A stretch of DNA of 38,257 nucleotides, taken from contig JBBQJT010000035.1 of NCBI GenBank assembly GCA_038326165.1, positions 1 to 38,257 on the forward strand, written 5' to 3'. Made by a program: the position numbers and the translations under genes. Positions within the stretch are counted from its first letter, which is position 1, and every line of letters begins with the position of its first letter. Below the pieces are notes generated by a model that saw only the letters and a list, made by a program, of their open reading frames with translations, made no database searches and was not told where the DNA came from. Shown here in pieces: positions 19,101-26,520 of this stretch. The stretch comes from JAEUUM01 sp038326165 (GTDB lineage Bacteria > Bacteroidota > Bacteroidia > Chitinophagales > Saprospiraceae).

Positions 19101-20381
19101 TAACCGAATTTGTTTTATTGCGCAAGTAATAACTGTGTCCAATCCAGCATTGATCTCTGGCTTGTTTGTATCTGTAGTAACCACCGTTGATGTTGTTTTG
19201 CTGCAAATAATATTTCCATCATTGTAGGTTATAGTTAATATATATGTTCCGGGAGCGCCTGCGAAAATTGAAACATTGTCATTAGGACCTATTATTTTAC
19301 CATTTATGGTGGTCCATAAGTACTTGATCTCCGCGCCAGATGAGGAGTTGGATCCATCCAAATCTATCACTGTATCCTTGCAGGTCAGGAATTCGGGAGT
19401 TTCAATCAATGCCTCCAGTTCAGGCACGAACAAAGACAGGTTCACGGTGCTGTCACATCCCTTCCAGGAATCCAAAACAACTTGATAGTCCCCATCAGCA
19501 GAGAAGCTTTGACCGCCTACTGATACTGTCTGACCTTCACAAATACTTAGGTTTAAGTTCGTTTCTTTTTGTGGATTCATCTTTATTGTCACCTCGTCTT
19601 CTTTGAGACAAGCTTGTTGGATTACAATATCATCTATGACAAAGTCATTACCAAAACCAATACCTGTTGATTCACTAAAGCAAACAGTTATAGAACTGGA
19701 ACCTCCCGTATTGAATAGATATTCTAGTTTTTCCCATTGGCAGGTGTTCGAACTTCCGTCATACGAACCAATTATCGTTCCATTAACACTAACCTGAAGA
19801 TTGGCTGGGGCGGTCGGAAACACTGTTGCTGTCCAAAAACTAAAAAGATAATATGTATTTGTAAAGACTGGAATGGTCTGACACCAAATATTAGCTCCTG
19901 CTGTTGTACTTCCATCAACTAGCAACATGTTGCCGCTACCTGAAGTATGGTCACCGCAAGGTGCAAACCCCGAATTAAAAAGTTGAGGGTTATTGGTGAC
20001 TGTTATTGCACCCGGGCCAAAACCTCCAGACACAGGAAAATAAGTGTAATCGGTAGTAAAACTATTAAATCCATTCTCAAAGCTGCCATTGATAACCGGC
20101 AAAAAAGTGTTGGTTCTGCAAATGGTAGTAAGCTTAAAAGTTGTGTTTTGATCCACAAATACCGTTGGATTCAGAATTTCGGGATCACTCAAATCAGTCT
20201 CAGGCGTCCAATTAACCCTTACTACTTCGCCAGTTGCGGTACCATTCAATTGAACATTCTCTCCTGGTTCACATATTTCCTGATCCATTCCTGCTGACAT
20301 ATCACAGTTGCAGGTTTGTGAATAACCAAAATTTGCAGAAAATAGGGCCACCAAAAGCGCTCCTAAGTATTTATTTGTCAT
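16137..20381 (-). CDS. Secreted multidomain repeat protein with type IX secretion (type B) C-terminal domain
   Basis: This 1414-residue protein starts with a Sec signal (MTNKYLGALLVALFSANFGYSQ). A Cys-rich segment follows, then a jelly-roll-like domain (about 95-258: NGSFENGFNSF ... DFVIDDIVIQQAC). Next come ten tandem Ig/PKD-like repeats of 82-85 residues (324-1158), one SprB-like repeat (about 1165-1230) and the sorting domain (about 1318-1414: YIPNAFSPNGDG, VFNRWGGLVYER, GWDG). Each repeat has one Cys near its start and one near GC at its end, suggesting a disulfide per unit. By family such proteins cross the outer membrane by T9SS and act as surface adhesins or gliding-related filaments. 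The ligand is unknown. Repeats have diverged strongly, so recent slippage is unlikely. It is monocistronic, divergent from lemA and convergent with rnr. Confidence 0.92.
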   Translation of the reverse strand: MTNKYLGALLVALFSANFGYSQTCNCDMSAGMDQEICEPGENVQLNGTATGEVVRVNWTPETDLSDPEILNPTVFVDQNTTFKLTTICRTNTFLPVINGSFENGFNSFTTDYTYFPVSGGFGPGAITVTNNPQLFNSGFAPCGDHTSGSGNMLLVDGSTTAGANIWCQTIPVFTNTYYLFSFWTATVFPTAPANLQVSVNGTIIGSYDGSSNTCQWEKLEYLFNTGGSSSITVCFSESTGIGFGNDFVIDDIVIQQACLKEDEVTIKMNPQKETNLNLSICEGQTVSVGGQSFSADGDYQVVLDSWKGCDSTVNLSLFVPELEALIETPEFLTCKDTVIDLDGSNSSSGAEIKYLWTTINGKIIGPNDNVSIFAGAPGTYILTITYNDGNIICSKTTSTVVTTDTNKPEINAGLDTVITCAIKQIRLEGSVSNPLSNYQILWTTTNGMIDSLEKKLNPYVSGAGTYFMTVINDLNGCSYTDTLVVKADPSAPKVIIEGDAVLKCSTDTLMLSGENSDQGSNFIFAWNTLDGNFVSDLSKLTVLINQSGTYSLIVTNTIDGCSSQTSYLVSEDKVLPIIDAGNIDTLTCIDTQTDLLGIKNLPDSLSLILWTSIGGNILSGANTLFPTVAKGGWYALNVTNIGNGCSAKDSVFIFQDANFPISDAGPDQQLTCDIQSVILSGPNTSQGTNISYIWTNALGDTIGLSQNINITTSGSYTLLVVDSDDGCESTDISIVVIDTLAPTADAGSIKLLTCINQQMNLDGSGSSTGNQFNLVWSTSNGIIIGNNNIPDPLVSAPGLYTLTITNNQNACTSTDAVTVNEDKEKPQAIFSGTTIIDCQSPNTTIKIEPVNTTVIYTYLWSKSGGTVNNPNNQSTLFVNAPGFYSVIVTNTTNGCTELFTQEILLNGELPIVDAGLDETITCTKMTVSIQGGFSYSGGNVDISWSGNAGQNIQNANSLNPQVSQAGIYTLLVADPLTGCKQTDQVQIFIDTVAPNTQSVLPDLLTCIIKQIALELSPILSGWSYIWTTIDGNIVSSNTIASVLVTEPGAYFVTITDAANGCQSIEQLIVSSDTLPPFVSAGPDEVLDCNEIELNLSGTTTNLNSLIIWTSANGNITSSSTNVNVTVDKAGTYVMTVTSIQNGCSATDSVDVEINDNVPSDAQLDIVPPGCNSLGTITVVDIVGGQSPFSYKLNQGAYQNNPSFVNLNPNSYTIQIVDANGCSLELVTQIPQAQELKVELPFDVTVEYGALYPIVPILNVPDQQIVTASWNIGDYLSCADCLYPIVTGTESKVYRLSVKDINGCAAFDDIRIWVIKDFGVYIPNAFSPNGDGLHDNWFVYGDPKEITNIPRVQVFNRWGGLVYERTEIAINDPSQGWDGKVGGVCSNAGVFVYYVELEYTDGTKRLFSGDINLMR
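16908..19412 (-). repeat. Ten tandem protein repeats (about 250 bp each)
   Basis: Residues 324-1158 of the secreted protein split into ten units of 85, 84, 84, 84, 82, 84, 84, 84, 82 and 82 residues. The shared frame is x-DAG-x-D-x-x-L-TC near the start, LW-T-x-x-G in the middle, GTY-x-L-x-V-x-N-x-x-x-GC towards the end, and a closing proline. Similarity is at protein level; the DNA units are well diverged. Confidence 0.85.
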
Positions 20382-20435
20382 TTGCTTTCTTTAGTTAATA
20401 CTTCCATAAAATTTAAACATTTATACTTCAATGAT

Positions 20436-20443
20436 TACCTTTG
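20436..20443 (+). promoter_or_regulatory. Candidate -7 promoter box of lemA cluster
   Basis: TACCTTTG matches TAnnTTTG, 39 bp before the lemA ATG. No clear -33 TTTG is seen at the usual distance. The evidence is pattern match only. Confidence 0.35.
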
Positions 20444-20482
20444 ATCACTATTTGCTGTTTACATCACTCAAATATAACAAAA

Positions 20483-21055
20483 ATGAAAAAAATCTGGATA
20501 TTGATTTTAGCTGTTCTTGCAATATGGGCAGTTTTCAGCTACAACAGCCTCGTAAAAAATTCAGCCAATGTATCAAAAACTTTCGCTGCAGTAGAAAGTG
20601 CATACCAACGCCGAACTGATTTGATTCCAAATTTGGTAAACACTGTAAAGGGTGTAGCAAACTTTGAACAGAAAACATTAACTGACGTAATCAATGCCAG
20701 AGCATCTGCCACTCAGACCAAATTAGACCCGAGCAATATGACTCAGGAGGATATGGACAAATTTCAACAAGCTCAATCAGGAGTTGGTGGCGCATTGGGC
20801 AGACTGCTTGTAGTGGCTGAAAACTATCCTGTCCTCAAGGCGACAGATAGCTTTAGAGACCTACAAGTGCAATTAGAAGGAACAGAAAACAGGATCAAAG
20901 TAGAAAGAGATAATTATAGCAGCGCTGCAGCTGACTTCAACGCAAAGATTAAAAGCTTTCCAACTATTTTGTTCAACATGCTTTTCCGCTTCAAAGAAAC
21001 TCCTGTGTTTAAGTCAGAAGCTGGTGCAGACAAAGTTCCTACGGTTACATTCTAA
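20483..21055 (+). CDS. lemA: LemA family protein
   Basis: This 190-residue protein has one N-terminal membrane helix (MKKIWILILAVLAIWAVFSY) and a long helical extracytoplasmic body. YNSLVKNSANV, ESAYQRRTDLIPNLVNTVKG (about 44-63) and ENYPVLKATDSFRDLQ are the LemA signature blocks. Frames open further upstream to 20441, but the ATG at 20483 gives the standard membrane anchor. LemA proteins are widespread and poorly understood; many occur with TPM-domain genes, as here. Its TAA shares one base with the ATG of the next gene, so the cluster is coupled. Confidence 0.93.
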   Translation: MKKIWILILAVLAIWAVFSYNSLVKNSANVSKTFAAVESAYQRRTDLIPNLVNTVKGVANFEQKTLTDVINARASATQTKLDPSNMTQEDMDKFQQAQSGVGGALGRLLVVAENYPVLKATDSFRDLQVQLEGTENRIKVERDNYSSAAADFNAKIKSFPTILFNMLFRFKETPVFKSEAGADKVPTVTF

Positions 21056-21483
21056 TGTTAATACTGAATGCTGAACAATCAGAATCTATAAGAAAGGCCA
21101 TCACCGAAGCAGAGCTTAAAACTTCAGGAGAAATTCGTGTTTTTGTTGAGTCTACATGTCCAGCAGATACTGAATTACGGGCTTGGGAATGTTTTCATGA
21201 AATGGGTATGTTTAATACCGGCCTGCGGAATGCTTGCTTGATATATGCTGCTCTTGAAAGTCAAGTATTTTGTATCATTGGCGACGAAGGAATCCACACA
21301 GTGGTGGGCCAAGATTTTTGGGACGCTGCTAAAAATAAAATGAAGGCTTGTTTTTCACATGGAGATATCGTCGGCGGGATTACTTCAGGGATTCATGAAG
21401 TTGGTTTAGCATTAAAATCTTATTTTCCATTATCAGATAATGATCAAAATGAACTATCGAACGATGTGGTCTTTGGAAAATAA
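21055..21483 (+). CDS. TPM domain protein without membrane anchor
   Basis: The 142 residues hold a TPM (TLP18.3/Psb32/MOLO-1) fold: ITEAELKTSGEIRVFVES near residues 15-32, then IYAALESQVFCIIGDEGIH and a helical C-terminal part with GDIVGGITSGIHEVG. There is no signal peptide or helix, so unlike the next gene it looks cytoplasmic. Similar short TPM genes follow lemA in many Bacteroidota. The start overlaps the lemA stop by one base and its 3' end overlaps the next gene by about 44 bp. Plant TPM relatives bind metal or show phosphatase activity, but this member's biochemistry is unknown. Confidence 0.85.
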   Translation: MLILNAEQSESIRKAITEAELKTSGEIRVFVESTCPADTELRAWECFHEMGMFNTGLRNACLIYAALESQVFCIIGDEGIHTVVGQDFWDAAKNKMKACFSHGDIVGGITSGIHEVGLALKSYFPLSDNDQNELSNDVVFGK

Positions 21484-22237
21484 GTTGTTGAAGCTTTTTA
21501 TTGTGTGCTTGTTTTTAGGCGGTGGCGTATTATCATTTCACGCTCAAAGCTTTCCTAAAAAAGAAAAAAAACTTGTTTACGATGGTGCCTCCATTTTAAC
21601 TGCCGATCAAGAACAACAACTTGAATACAAGGCGAGAATATTTTACGACAGTTCAGCTGTACAGATAGCTATTGTTACAATCAGCAGCTTAGAGGGATAT
21701 GATCCGAATGACTATGCCCAAAAGCTTGGAGAGTTTTGGGGCGTTGGGCAATCAGGGACAAACAGTGGTGTGATCCTTTTAGTGGCACCAAATGACCGAA
21801 AAGTCAGCATTCAGACTGGGCGCGGGTTAGAAGCAACTCTTCCAGATATAATTACCCAAAGAATTATACAAAATTACATTCTACCTGCTTTCCGGCTTGG
21901 TGACTACTACACAGGTATTGATCGTGGCGTTGACAACATCATCCTATATTCCTCGGGGGAATTTGAAGCTCCTAAAAATGGTAAAGGCGCTGGTTGGATT
22001 GTCCTAATAGTTTTCATTTGCATGCTTTTGATGATTTTTTTCATGGCAATATACAATAATAAAAAAGGTGGTGGTCGCCAAATAATAACCAATAATGGTG
22101 GTGATAGTTGGTGGACGGGAGGAACCTATGGTGGCGGCGGCTGGGGAGGTGGATTTAGTGGTGGCAGCAGCGGCGGGGGCTTTGGTGGTTTTGGTGGTGG
22201 TAGTTTTGGTGGTGGTGGCTCAAGTGGTAGTTGGTAG
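21440..22237 (+). CDS. YgcG-like TPM domain membrane protein with Gly-rich tail
   Basis: This is a 265-residue protein with a signal or anchor helix (KLLKLFIVCLFLGGGVLSFHAQ). A TPM domain follows (about 45-170: LVYDGASILTADQEQQLEYK, IAIVTISSLEGYDPNDYAQK, GVILLVAPNDRKVSIQTGRG). A second helix (about 183-203) and a Gly/Ser/Phe-rich tail complete it. ATG codons at 21440, 21449 and 21464 are all possible; the first overlaps the previous gene by 44 bp. This is the usual third member of lemA-TPM-TPM clusters and probably sits in the inner membrane with the TPM domain outside. The glycine tail is typical of the family, not a DNA repeat expansion in itself. Confidence 0.88.
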   Translation: MIKMNYRTMWSLENKLLKLFIVCLFLGGGVLSFHAQSFPKKEKKLVYDGASILTADQEQQLEYKARIFYDSSAVQIAIVTISSLEGYDPNDYAQKLGEFWGVGQSGTNSGVILLVAPNDRKVSIQTGRGLEATLPDIITQRIIQNYILPAFRLGDYYTGIDRGVDNIILYSSGEFEAPKNGKGAGWIVLIVFICMLLMIFFMAIYNNKKGGGRQIITNNGGDSWWTGGTYGGGGWGGGFSGGSSGGGFGGFGGGSFGGGGSSGSW

Positions 22238-22337
22238 AAAATCTTAACAAAACATTATACTTTTATAACAATCGGGCGTCAATATTAATGACCAATGTAA
22301 ATATTTTATTAAATAGTGGCAACATTTATGCTCTTTC

Positions 22338-22368
22338 TTGTATTTAAAGATAACCTTAGTTAAATTTG
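22338..22368 (+). promoter_or_regulatory. Promoter of the WecA/TagO-like gene
   Basis: TTG at 22338-22340 (within TTTCTTG), a 20-bp spacer and TAAATTTG at 22361-22368 give a good match to the Bacteroidota TTTG-N19-21-TAnnTTTG pattern. The ATG at 22386 is 17 bp after the -7 box. Confidence 0.6.
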
Positions 22369-22385
22369 CACAATCCCGACTTACC

Positions 22386-23483
22386 ATGTACGACATTATA
22401 CTTAGTTTTGTAACTGCCTTCACATTAACATACTTTGCTATTCCTTCTATCATAAGAGTGGCCTTAGCAAAGAATTTGTGTGATCCACCCAAAGATCGTG
22501 GTTCCCATCACAGGTCTATTCCTACTCTTGGAGGTTTGGCAATTTTCGCTGGCACTTTGTTTTCTATTATATTTTGGACGCCCTTCAATGATTTTGGGGA
22601 GATGCAATACATTGTCTGCGCTTTCATTATCATCTTTTTAATTGGAGCAAAGGATGATATCATACCAATGGCCCCAAATAAAAAGCTTATTGGACAGCTG
22701 TTCGCATGTTTGATTCTTGTTTTTAAAAGCAAGGTTTCCATTTCTGGTTTGTTTGGTATATTGGGTATTTATGCGCTTCCAATTTGGGCCAGTGCGTTAT
22801 TTAGTGTCTTTATTATCTTAGTAATAATCAATGCTTTTAATTTAATTGATGGTATTAACGGTCTTTCTGCCACAATTGGAATATTAATCACAACCTCCTT
22901 GGGTTCATGGTTTCTTTTGGTGCACCATAATGAGTTGGCCATAATTGCTTTTTCCCTTGCAGGCGCGCTTATTGCATTTTTGAACTACAATTTTACGCCT
23001 GCTAGAATATTTATGGGAGACACTGGCAGCATGTTAGTCGGATTAACCTGTGCCACTTTGGTTGTTAAATTCATTGAATACCACAATATCAATCCCAACG
23101 GACCTTATTCTTTTAAAGCGGCCCCAGCAATTGGTATGGGATTATTGATCTTGCCTCTATTTGATACCTTAAGGGTTTTTGTCAAAAGAAGTTTAGCTGG
23201 CAGATCACCGTTTGATGCAGATAGAAATCATATTCACCATATGTTGATTGATTTGGGTTTATCCCATATGCAAGCTACTGGTATCTTGCTTCTAGCCAAT
23301 ATCTTCTTTGTGATAATGGTCGCAACACTCCAAGATTTAGGAAACATGGTCGCAATATCAATAATGTTGTTGGTAGCAACATTGATGACTTCCCTGTTGT
23401 TCTATTTCTACAACAAACAAATGACAGCAGAAGAACTCGTTTCAACTACAAAAAAAGAAGATTCCTACTTGGTGGAACAATAA
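22386..23483 (+). CDS. Undecaprenyl-phosphate sugar-1-phosphate transferase (WecA/TagO/MraY superfamily)
   Basis: This 365-residue polytopic enzyme transfers a HexNAc-1-phosphate from a UDP-sugar to undecaprenyl phosphate, starting surface glycan synthesis on the cytoplasmic face. Signature elements: DPPKDRGSHHRSIPTLGG near residue 33-50, the Asp pair in IGAKDDI, FNLIDGINGLSATIG, FMGDTGSM, and the family-specific RNHIHHMLIDLGLS towards the C-terminus, which marks the WecA/TagO side of the superfamily rather than MraY. The frame is open 48 bp upstream, but the ATG at 22386 gives the normal N-terminus and sits correctly after the promoter. Sugar specificity is unknown. Confidence 0.9.
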   Translation: MYDIILSFVTAFTLTYFAIPSIIRVALAKNLCDPPKDRGSHHRSIPTLGGLAIFAGTLFSIIFWTPFNDFGEMQYIVCAFIIIFLIGAKDDIIPMAPNKKLIGQLFACLILVFKSKVSISGLFGILGIYALPIWASALFSVFIILVIINAFNLIDGINGLSATIGILITTSLGSWFLLVHHNELAIIAFSLAGALIAFLNYNFTPARIFMGDTGSMLVGLTCATLVVKFIEYHNINPNGPYSFKAAPAIGMGLLILPLFDTLRVFVKRSLAGRSPFDADRNHIHHMLIDLGLSHMQATGILLLANIFFVIMVATLQDLGNMVAISIMLLVATLMTSLLFYFYNKQMTAEELVSTTKKEDSYLVEQ

Positions 23484-23532
23484 TCCTTGAGAGAAGATAC
23501 AATTCTTGTCCTCTCCCTTAACCTGAAAGTAT

Positions 23533-23540
23533 TACTTTTG
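23533..23540 (+). promoter_or_regulatory. Candidate -7 promoter box of pdxA
   Basis: TACTTTTG ends 19 bp before the pdxA ATG. A TTCTTG lies 24 bp upstream, longer than the usual spacer. The evidence is pattern match only. Confidence 0.4.
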
Positions 23541-23559
23541 TGTTCAATATAAAAACTCA

Positions 23560-24624
23560 ATGGGTATTCTAAAAATTGGGATTACGCTTGGCGACCTGAA
23601 TGGTATAGGTCCTGAGGTAACGATAAAAGCCTTGACATTTACGAGCGGTCTTAAGTTTGCTCCAATTATTTATGCTTCGAATAAAGCATTGGCGTTTTAC
23701 AATAACTATTTCAATCTTGAAAAGTTGAACTACAACATCATCCAAGAGCCGAATGAAGCCAAAGCTAATACTATTAACGTTATCAATTGTTGGCAAGAAG
23801 AGATTGTAATCACTCCTGGCCAAAAAACAGATATTTCAGGACGTTGCGCTGTTTTAGCTTTAAAAAAGATGATGGAGGATGCTCAGTCAAAAAAACTTGA
23901 TGCGGTCGTAACTGGACCCATTAATAAAGAAGCCGTCTTCTCGAATGACTTCCCTTACAGGGGACACACTGAATATTTTGCTGCTTTGTTTAATCAAAAA
24001 CCTTTAATGCTACTTGTAGATGACGGTTTGCGAATAGGTGTGGTGACTGGACATATTCCATTGTCAGAGGTAGCTAGTAAAATTACCAAAGCTCAAATTT
24101 TGGAAACAATAAAGATTTTCCAGAAAAGCTTGATTCTGGATTTCGGAATTGATGCACCTAAAATAGCAATACTGGGCCTAAACCCACATGCAGGTGATAG
24201 TGGAGTTATAGGGGAGGATGAGAATACCAAAATTGTTCCTGCTATTCGCGAAGCAATGAACCAAAAAATATTTTGTTTTGGGCCATATCCTGCCGATGGA
24301 TTTTTTGGTTCAAAGGAATTTATGAAATTTGACGGAGTACTTGCAATGTATCACGATCAAGGTTTGATTCCTTTTAAAACACTTGCTTTTGAAACTGGCG
24401 TCAACTTCAGCGCCGGATTACCTATAGTAAGAACCTCTCCCGATCATGGAACTGCTTACGATATTGTGGGACATGATGTAGCAAACAGTAGCAGTATGCT
24501 TCATGCTATCAGAATGGCCTATGACATAGTCAGATACCGTCAGGAGTTTGCTGAGGATCATGCTAATCCTTTAGTGAAAAAAGAAAGGAACTTTGAAGAC
24601 GAAATTGTTAGGGACGAACAGTAA
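23560..24624 (+). CDS. pdxA: 4-hydroxythreonine-4-phosphate dehydrogenase
   Basis: This NAD-dependent enzyme oxidises 4-phosphohydroxy-L-threonine in the DXP-dependent pyridoxal phosphate pathway. It is 354 residues, slightly longer than E. coli PdxA (329). GDLNGIGPEV (11-20), TGPINKE (118-124), GHTEYF (135-140), LGLNPHAGD (205-213), MYHDQGLIPFK (263-273) and RTSPDHGTAYDIVG (291-304) are intact. His136, His265 and His296 are placed as the metal ligands. Its stop is directly followed by the stop of the convergent glucosaminidase gene with no intergenic base. pdxJ is not in the window. Confidence 0.96.
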   Translation: MGILKIGITLGDLNGIGPEVTIKALTFTSGLKFAPIIYASNKALAFYNNYFNLEKLNYNIIQEPNEAKANTINVINCWQEEIVITPGQKTDISGRCAVLALKKMMEDAQSKKLDAVVTGPINKEAVFSNDFPYRGHTEYFAALFNQKPLMLLVDDGLRIGVVTGHIPLSEVASKITKAQILETIKIFQKSLILDFGIDAPKIAILGLNPHAGDSGVIGEDENTKIVPAIREAMNQKIFCFGPYPADGFFGSKEFMKFDGVLAMYHDQGLIPFKTLAFETGVNFSAGLPIVRTSPDHGTAYDIVGHDVANSSSMLHAIRMAYDIVRYRQEFAEDHANPLVKKERNFEDEIVRDEQ

Positions 24625-25311
24625 TTACTCGTTAGGTGCTATCAAGTATTGCCCTTTATAATAGTCTGGCAAAGTGACTACTAGGTCTTCGATATTCGAC
24701 TGAACTTGTTTTTCTTTTTGTTTCTTAATGAAATTAAAAGTTTGATACACGCACCACGCAAGTGATTGCTCGTCTTCAGATATTTCATCAAAAACATTCA
24801 GACTGTATTTTTCTATGAGATCAATCAGGGATTTATCATAAGTCGCCGCCGTTGCATATCCGCATTGCTTTAGTCCAGAAGCCCAGCCTTTGTAATCATC
24901 ACCCCTTAGTTGAAATAATCTCTTATACCTTGCATTGCCCACAAGAAAATCGCTATGATCAAAGTATGACTCTTGCACGCTGGCATAACTTCTGAAGCAG
25001 CTTGGTACCAAATTACCTAAAGTATCCAAATCATCGTCCAGTCTGTAAAATACTTTTCCGAGCCAATTGTCCTTGCACTTAATTCCAAAGTGATTCATGG
25101 CACTATCTGCAAGAACTCCCATTCCTGAATTTGACTCAAGAATTCCTTGTGCCAATGTGATACTTGCAGGAATATTATATTTTACCTGATTGTGTACAGC
25201 AAATAAATGATATTGTTGGATGTAGTTGGTAACTCTGTTTTGTACCGATTGAGCTTGAGTTGTGGACACAGTCCAAATAAGCATTGAAACAATTATGATT
25301 GCCTGTTTCAT
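24625..25311 (-). CDS. Exported glucosaminidase (FlgJ/LytG-type peptidoglycan hydrolase)
   Basis: This 228-residue protein has a Sec signal ending near residue 20 (VSTTQAQS) and a glucosaminidase domain (about 28-175). NIPASITLAQGILESNSGMG (46-65) contains the catalytic Glu59. HFGIKCKDNW, CFRSYASVQESYFDHSDFL and GLKQCGYATAATYDKSLIDLI are the other family blocks. It should cleave the glycan strands of peptidoglycan in the periplasm. The short C-terminal extension (about 175-228) has no LysM or other binding module. Its end abuts pdxA, so transcription termination of both must use coding sequence. Confidence 0.9.
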   Translation of the reverse strand: MKQAIIIVSMLIWTVSTTQAQSVQNRVTNYIQQYHLFAVHNQVKYNIPASITLAQGILESNSGMGVLADSAMNHFGIKCKDNWLGKVFYRLDDDLDTLGNLVPSCFRSYASVQESYFDHSDFLVGNARYKRLFQLRGDDYKGWASGLKQCGYATAATYDKSLIDLIEKYSLNVFDEISEDEQSLAWCVYQTFNFIKKQKEKQVQSNIEDLVVTLPDYYKGQYLIAPNE

Positions 25312-25344
25312 TTTATATTGTTGTTTATTAATGAATTATGAATA

Positions 25345-25362
25345 TAATATACTTGTATATTA
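25345..25362. repeat. Palindrome in the divergent glucosaminidase/lspA intergenic region
   Basis: TAATATAC-TT-GTATATTA is a perfect 8-2-8 inverted repeat 34 bp upstream of the glucosaminidase ATG. It could be an operator, but it is almost pure A/T and may be chance. Confidence 0.3.
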
Positions 25363-25436
25363 ATTCTTTGTTGCATCTGGTTTTAGAAATTTGCATGTAT
25401 TTCTTTTTTTTTAATGTTCTAACGATTGCTTTGAGG

Positions 25437-25444
25437 TAATTTTG
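25437..25444 (+). promoter_or_regulatory. Candidate -7 promoter box of lspA, abutting its start
   Basis: TAATTTTG ends 4 bp before the first lspA ATG (25449). If used, transcription would begin at or beside the start codon. The evidence is pattern match only. Confidence 0.4.
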
Positions 25445-25448
25445 CTTC

Positions 25449-26063
25449 ATGAAAATGAATAGAACGGTTCTCTTTTTTGTTTTGGTGTTATCCGTCCTCT
25501 TAGTGGATCAAACTAGCAAATTTTGGGTTAAAACAAATATGGAATATGGCGACCAGTTTTCTGTTTTGGGTTTAGATTGGGCTTATATTCATTTTGTTGA
25601 GAACAATGGTATGGCCTTTGGCTTTAGTTTGGGTGATGGTTTGGGCAAATTGTTTCTCAGCATATTCAGAATTTTGGCTGTTGGTGTTTTGGTTTACTAT
25701 ATTTTTAAATTTATAAAAGAAGAAGCCCCAAGATTATTGGTTGCAAGTTTTTCTTTGATATTGGCTGGAGCTGTTGGCAATATTTTGGATAGTGCCTTTT
25801 ATGGTTTGCTATTCTCTGAAACACCTTACCATGGTGGCATTGCGGAATTCCTGCCACAAAATGGTGGTTATGCACCTTTCTTATATGGTAAAGTTGTAGA
25901 TATGCTTTATTTCCCTTTGGTTGAAGGCAACTACCCCAATTGGTTTCCTTGGGTTGGTGGTGAGCACTTTGCATTCTTTAGACCAGTTTTCAATGTGGCT
26001 GATGCTGCAATATCTACTGGAATAGGTTTTATTCTGGTGTTTCAGCGAAGATTCTTTAAGTAA
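25449..26063 (+). CDS. lspA: Lipoprotein signal peptidase (signal peptidase II)
   Basis: This inner-membrane aspartic protease removes lipoprotein signal peptides after diacylglyceryl transfer. It is 204 residues with four helices. VDQTSKFWVK (19-28), FVENNGMAFGF (49-59), GAVGNILDSAFYG (107-119), KVVDMLYFP (148-156) and PVFNVADAAIS (179-189) are the conserved boxes. Asp151 and Asp185 are the catalytic pair. They are farther apart than in E. coli because of a periplasmic loop insertion that is common in Bacteroidota. The start could be 25449 or the ATG two codons later at 25455. It converges with the ArsR gene, with 3 bp between stops. Confidence 0.96.
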   Translation: MKMNRTVLFFVLVLSVLLVDQTSKFWVKTNMEYGDQFSVLGLDWAYIHFVENNGMAFGFSLGDGLGKLFLSIFRILAVGVLVYYIFKFIKEEAPRLLVASFSLILAGAVGNILDSAFYGLLFSETPYHGGIAEFLPQNGGYAPFLYGKVVDMLYFPLVEGNYPNWFPWVGGEHFAFFRPVFNVADAAISTGIGFILVFQRRFFK

Positions 26064-26066
26064 AGT

Positions 26067-26399
26067 CTACGCTTTGAGCTTGGATTTCTTTTCTATGCTC
26101 TCTACATAATTCCTAACTGCCACTACTGTATTGGCAATACAATCATAGTTGAGGTTATAATAGATGAATTTTCCGTTCCTTGTTGTTTCCAAAACTCCTG
26201 CTTCGCGCATTATTTTCAAATGCTGTGATGTGATGGATTGCTCTAGTTTGAGATTGTTATAAATCTTGTTGACATTGATTCTGCCACTTTGATCGATAAA
26301 CTCAATTATCTTCAAACGAAGGGGGTGTGCAAGTGCGCGTAATATCTCACTTGACACGAACAGCTTTTGGCTGTCTATGTTGACTCTGTTGTTTTTCAT
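26067..26399 (-). CDS. ArsR-family winged-helix repressor (copy 1)
   Basis: This 110-residue regulator starts at the ATG at 26399; the frame is open 24 bp further but only with a TTG start. A winged-helix core runs ALAHPLRLKIIEFIDQSGRI, KIYNNLKLEQSITSQHLKIM (recognition helix) and the wing AGVLETTRNGKFIYYNL. It has no cysteine pair or His/Asp cluster of the metal-sensing ArsR/SmtB proteins, so a metal inducer is unlikely. It shares the blocks LEQS-x-x-SQHL-x-I-x-R-x-AGV and RNGKFIYY with the gene immediately upstream, which marks a tandem duplication. Targets are unknown. It lies next to lspA but converges with it. Confidence 0.88.
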   Translation of the reverse strand: MKNNRVNIDSQKLFVSSEILRALAHPLRLKIIEFIDQSGRINVNKIYNNLKLEQSITSQHLKIMREAGVLETTRNGKFIYYNLNYDCIANTVVAVRNYVESIEKKSKLKA

Positions 26400-26480
26400 G
26401 GTTGTTAGATATTTGGTCTCCAAGTATCCTATTGCAAAGTTGATTAATTTTATTCAAATATGCAAATTATAATAATAAAA

Positions 26481-26510
26481 AATGCTGAGTACCAATGGGT
26501 TCTCAGCATT
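26481..26510 (-). terminator. Rho-independent terminator after ArsR copy 2
   Basis: On the minus strand AATGCTGAG and CTCAGCATT pair perfectly (9 bp), with further ACC/GGT pairing inside the loop. The stem is followed by TTTTTATTATT. It lies about 80 bp past the stop of the upstream ArsR gene and before the start of copy 1, so the two genes probably have separate transcripts. Confidence 0.75.
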
Positions 26511-26520
26511 CTTGTTTTAA

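Noticed and set aside
16908..19412. CRISPR-like or satellite repeat array
   Set aside because: The 250-bp periodicity is protein repeats in frame, with diverged DNA and no spacers.
16990..19800. Several plus-strand open frames opposite the repeat protein
   Set aside because: They are antisense shadows of a well-supported coding frame and have no recognisable domains.
22080..22237. GGTGGT-rich DNA as a simple repeat or phase-variation tract
   Set aside because: It encodes the ordinary Gly-rich tail of YgcG-like TPM proteins and is irregular at DNA level.
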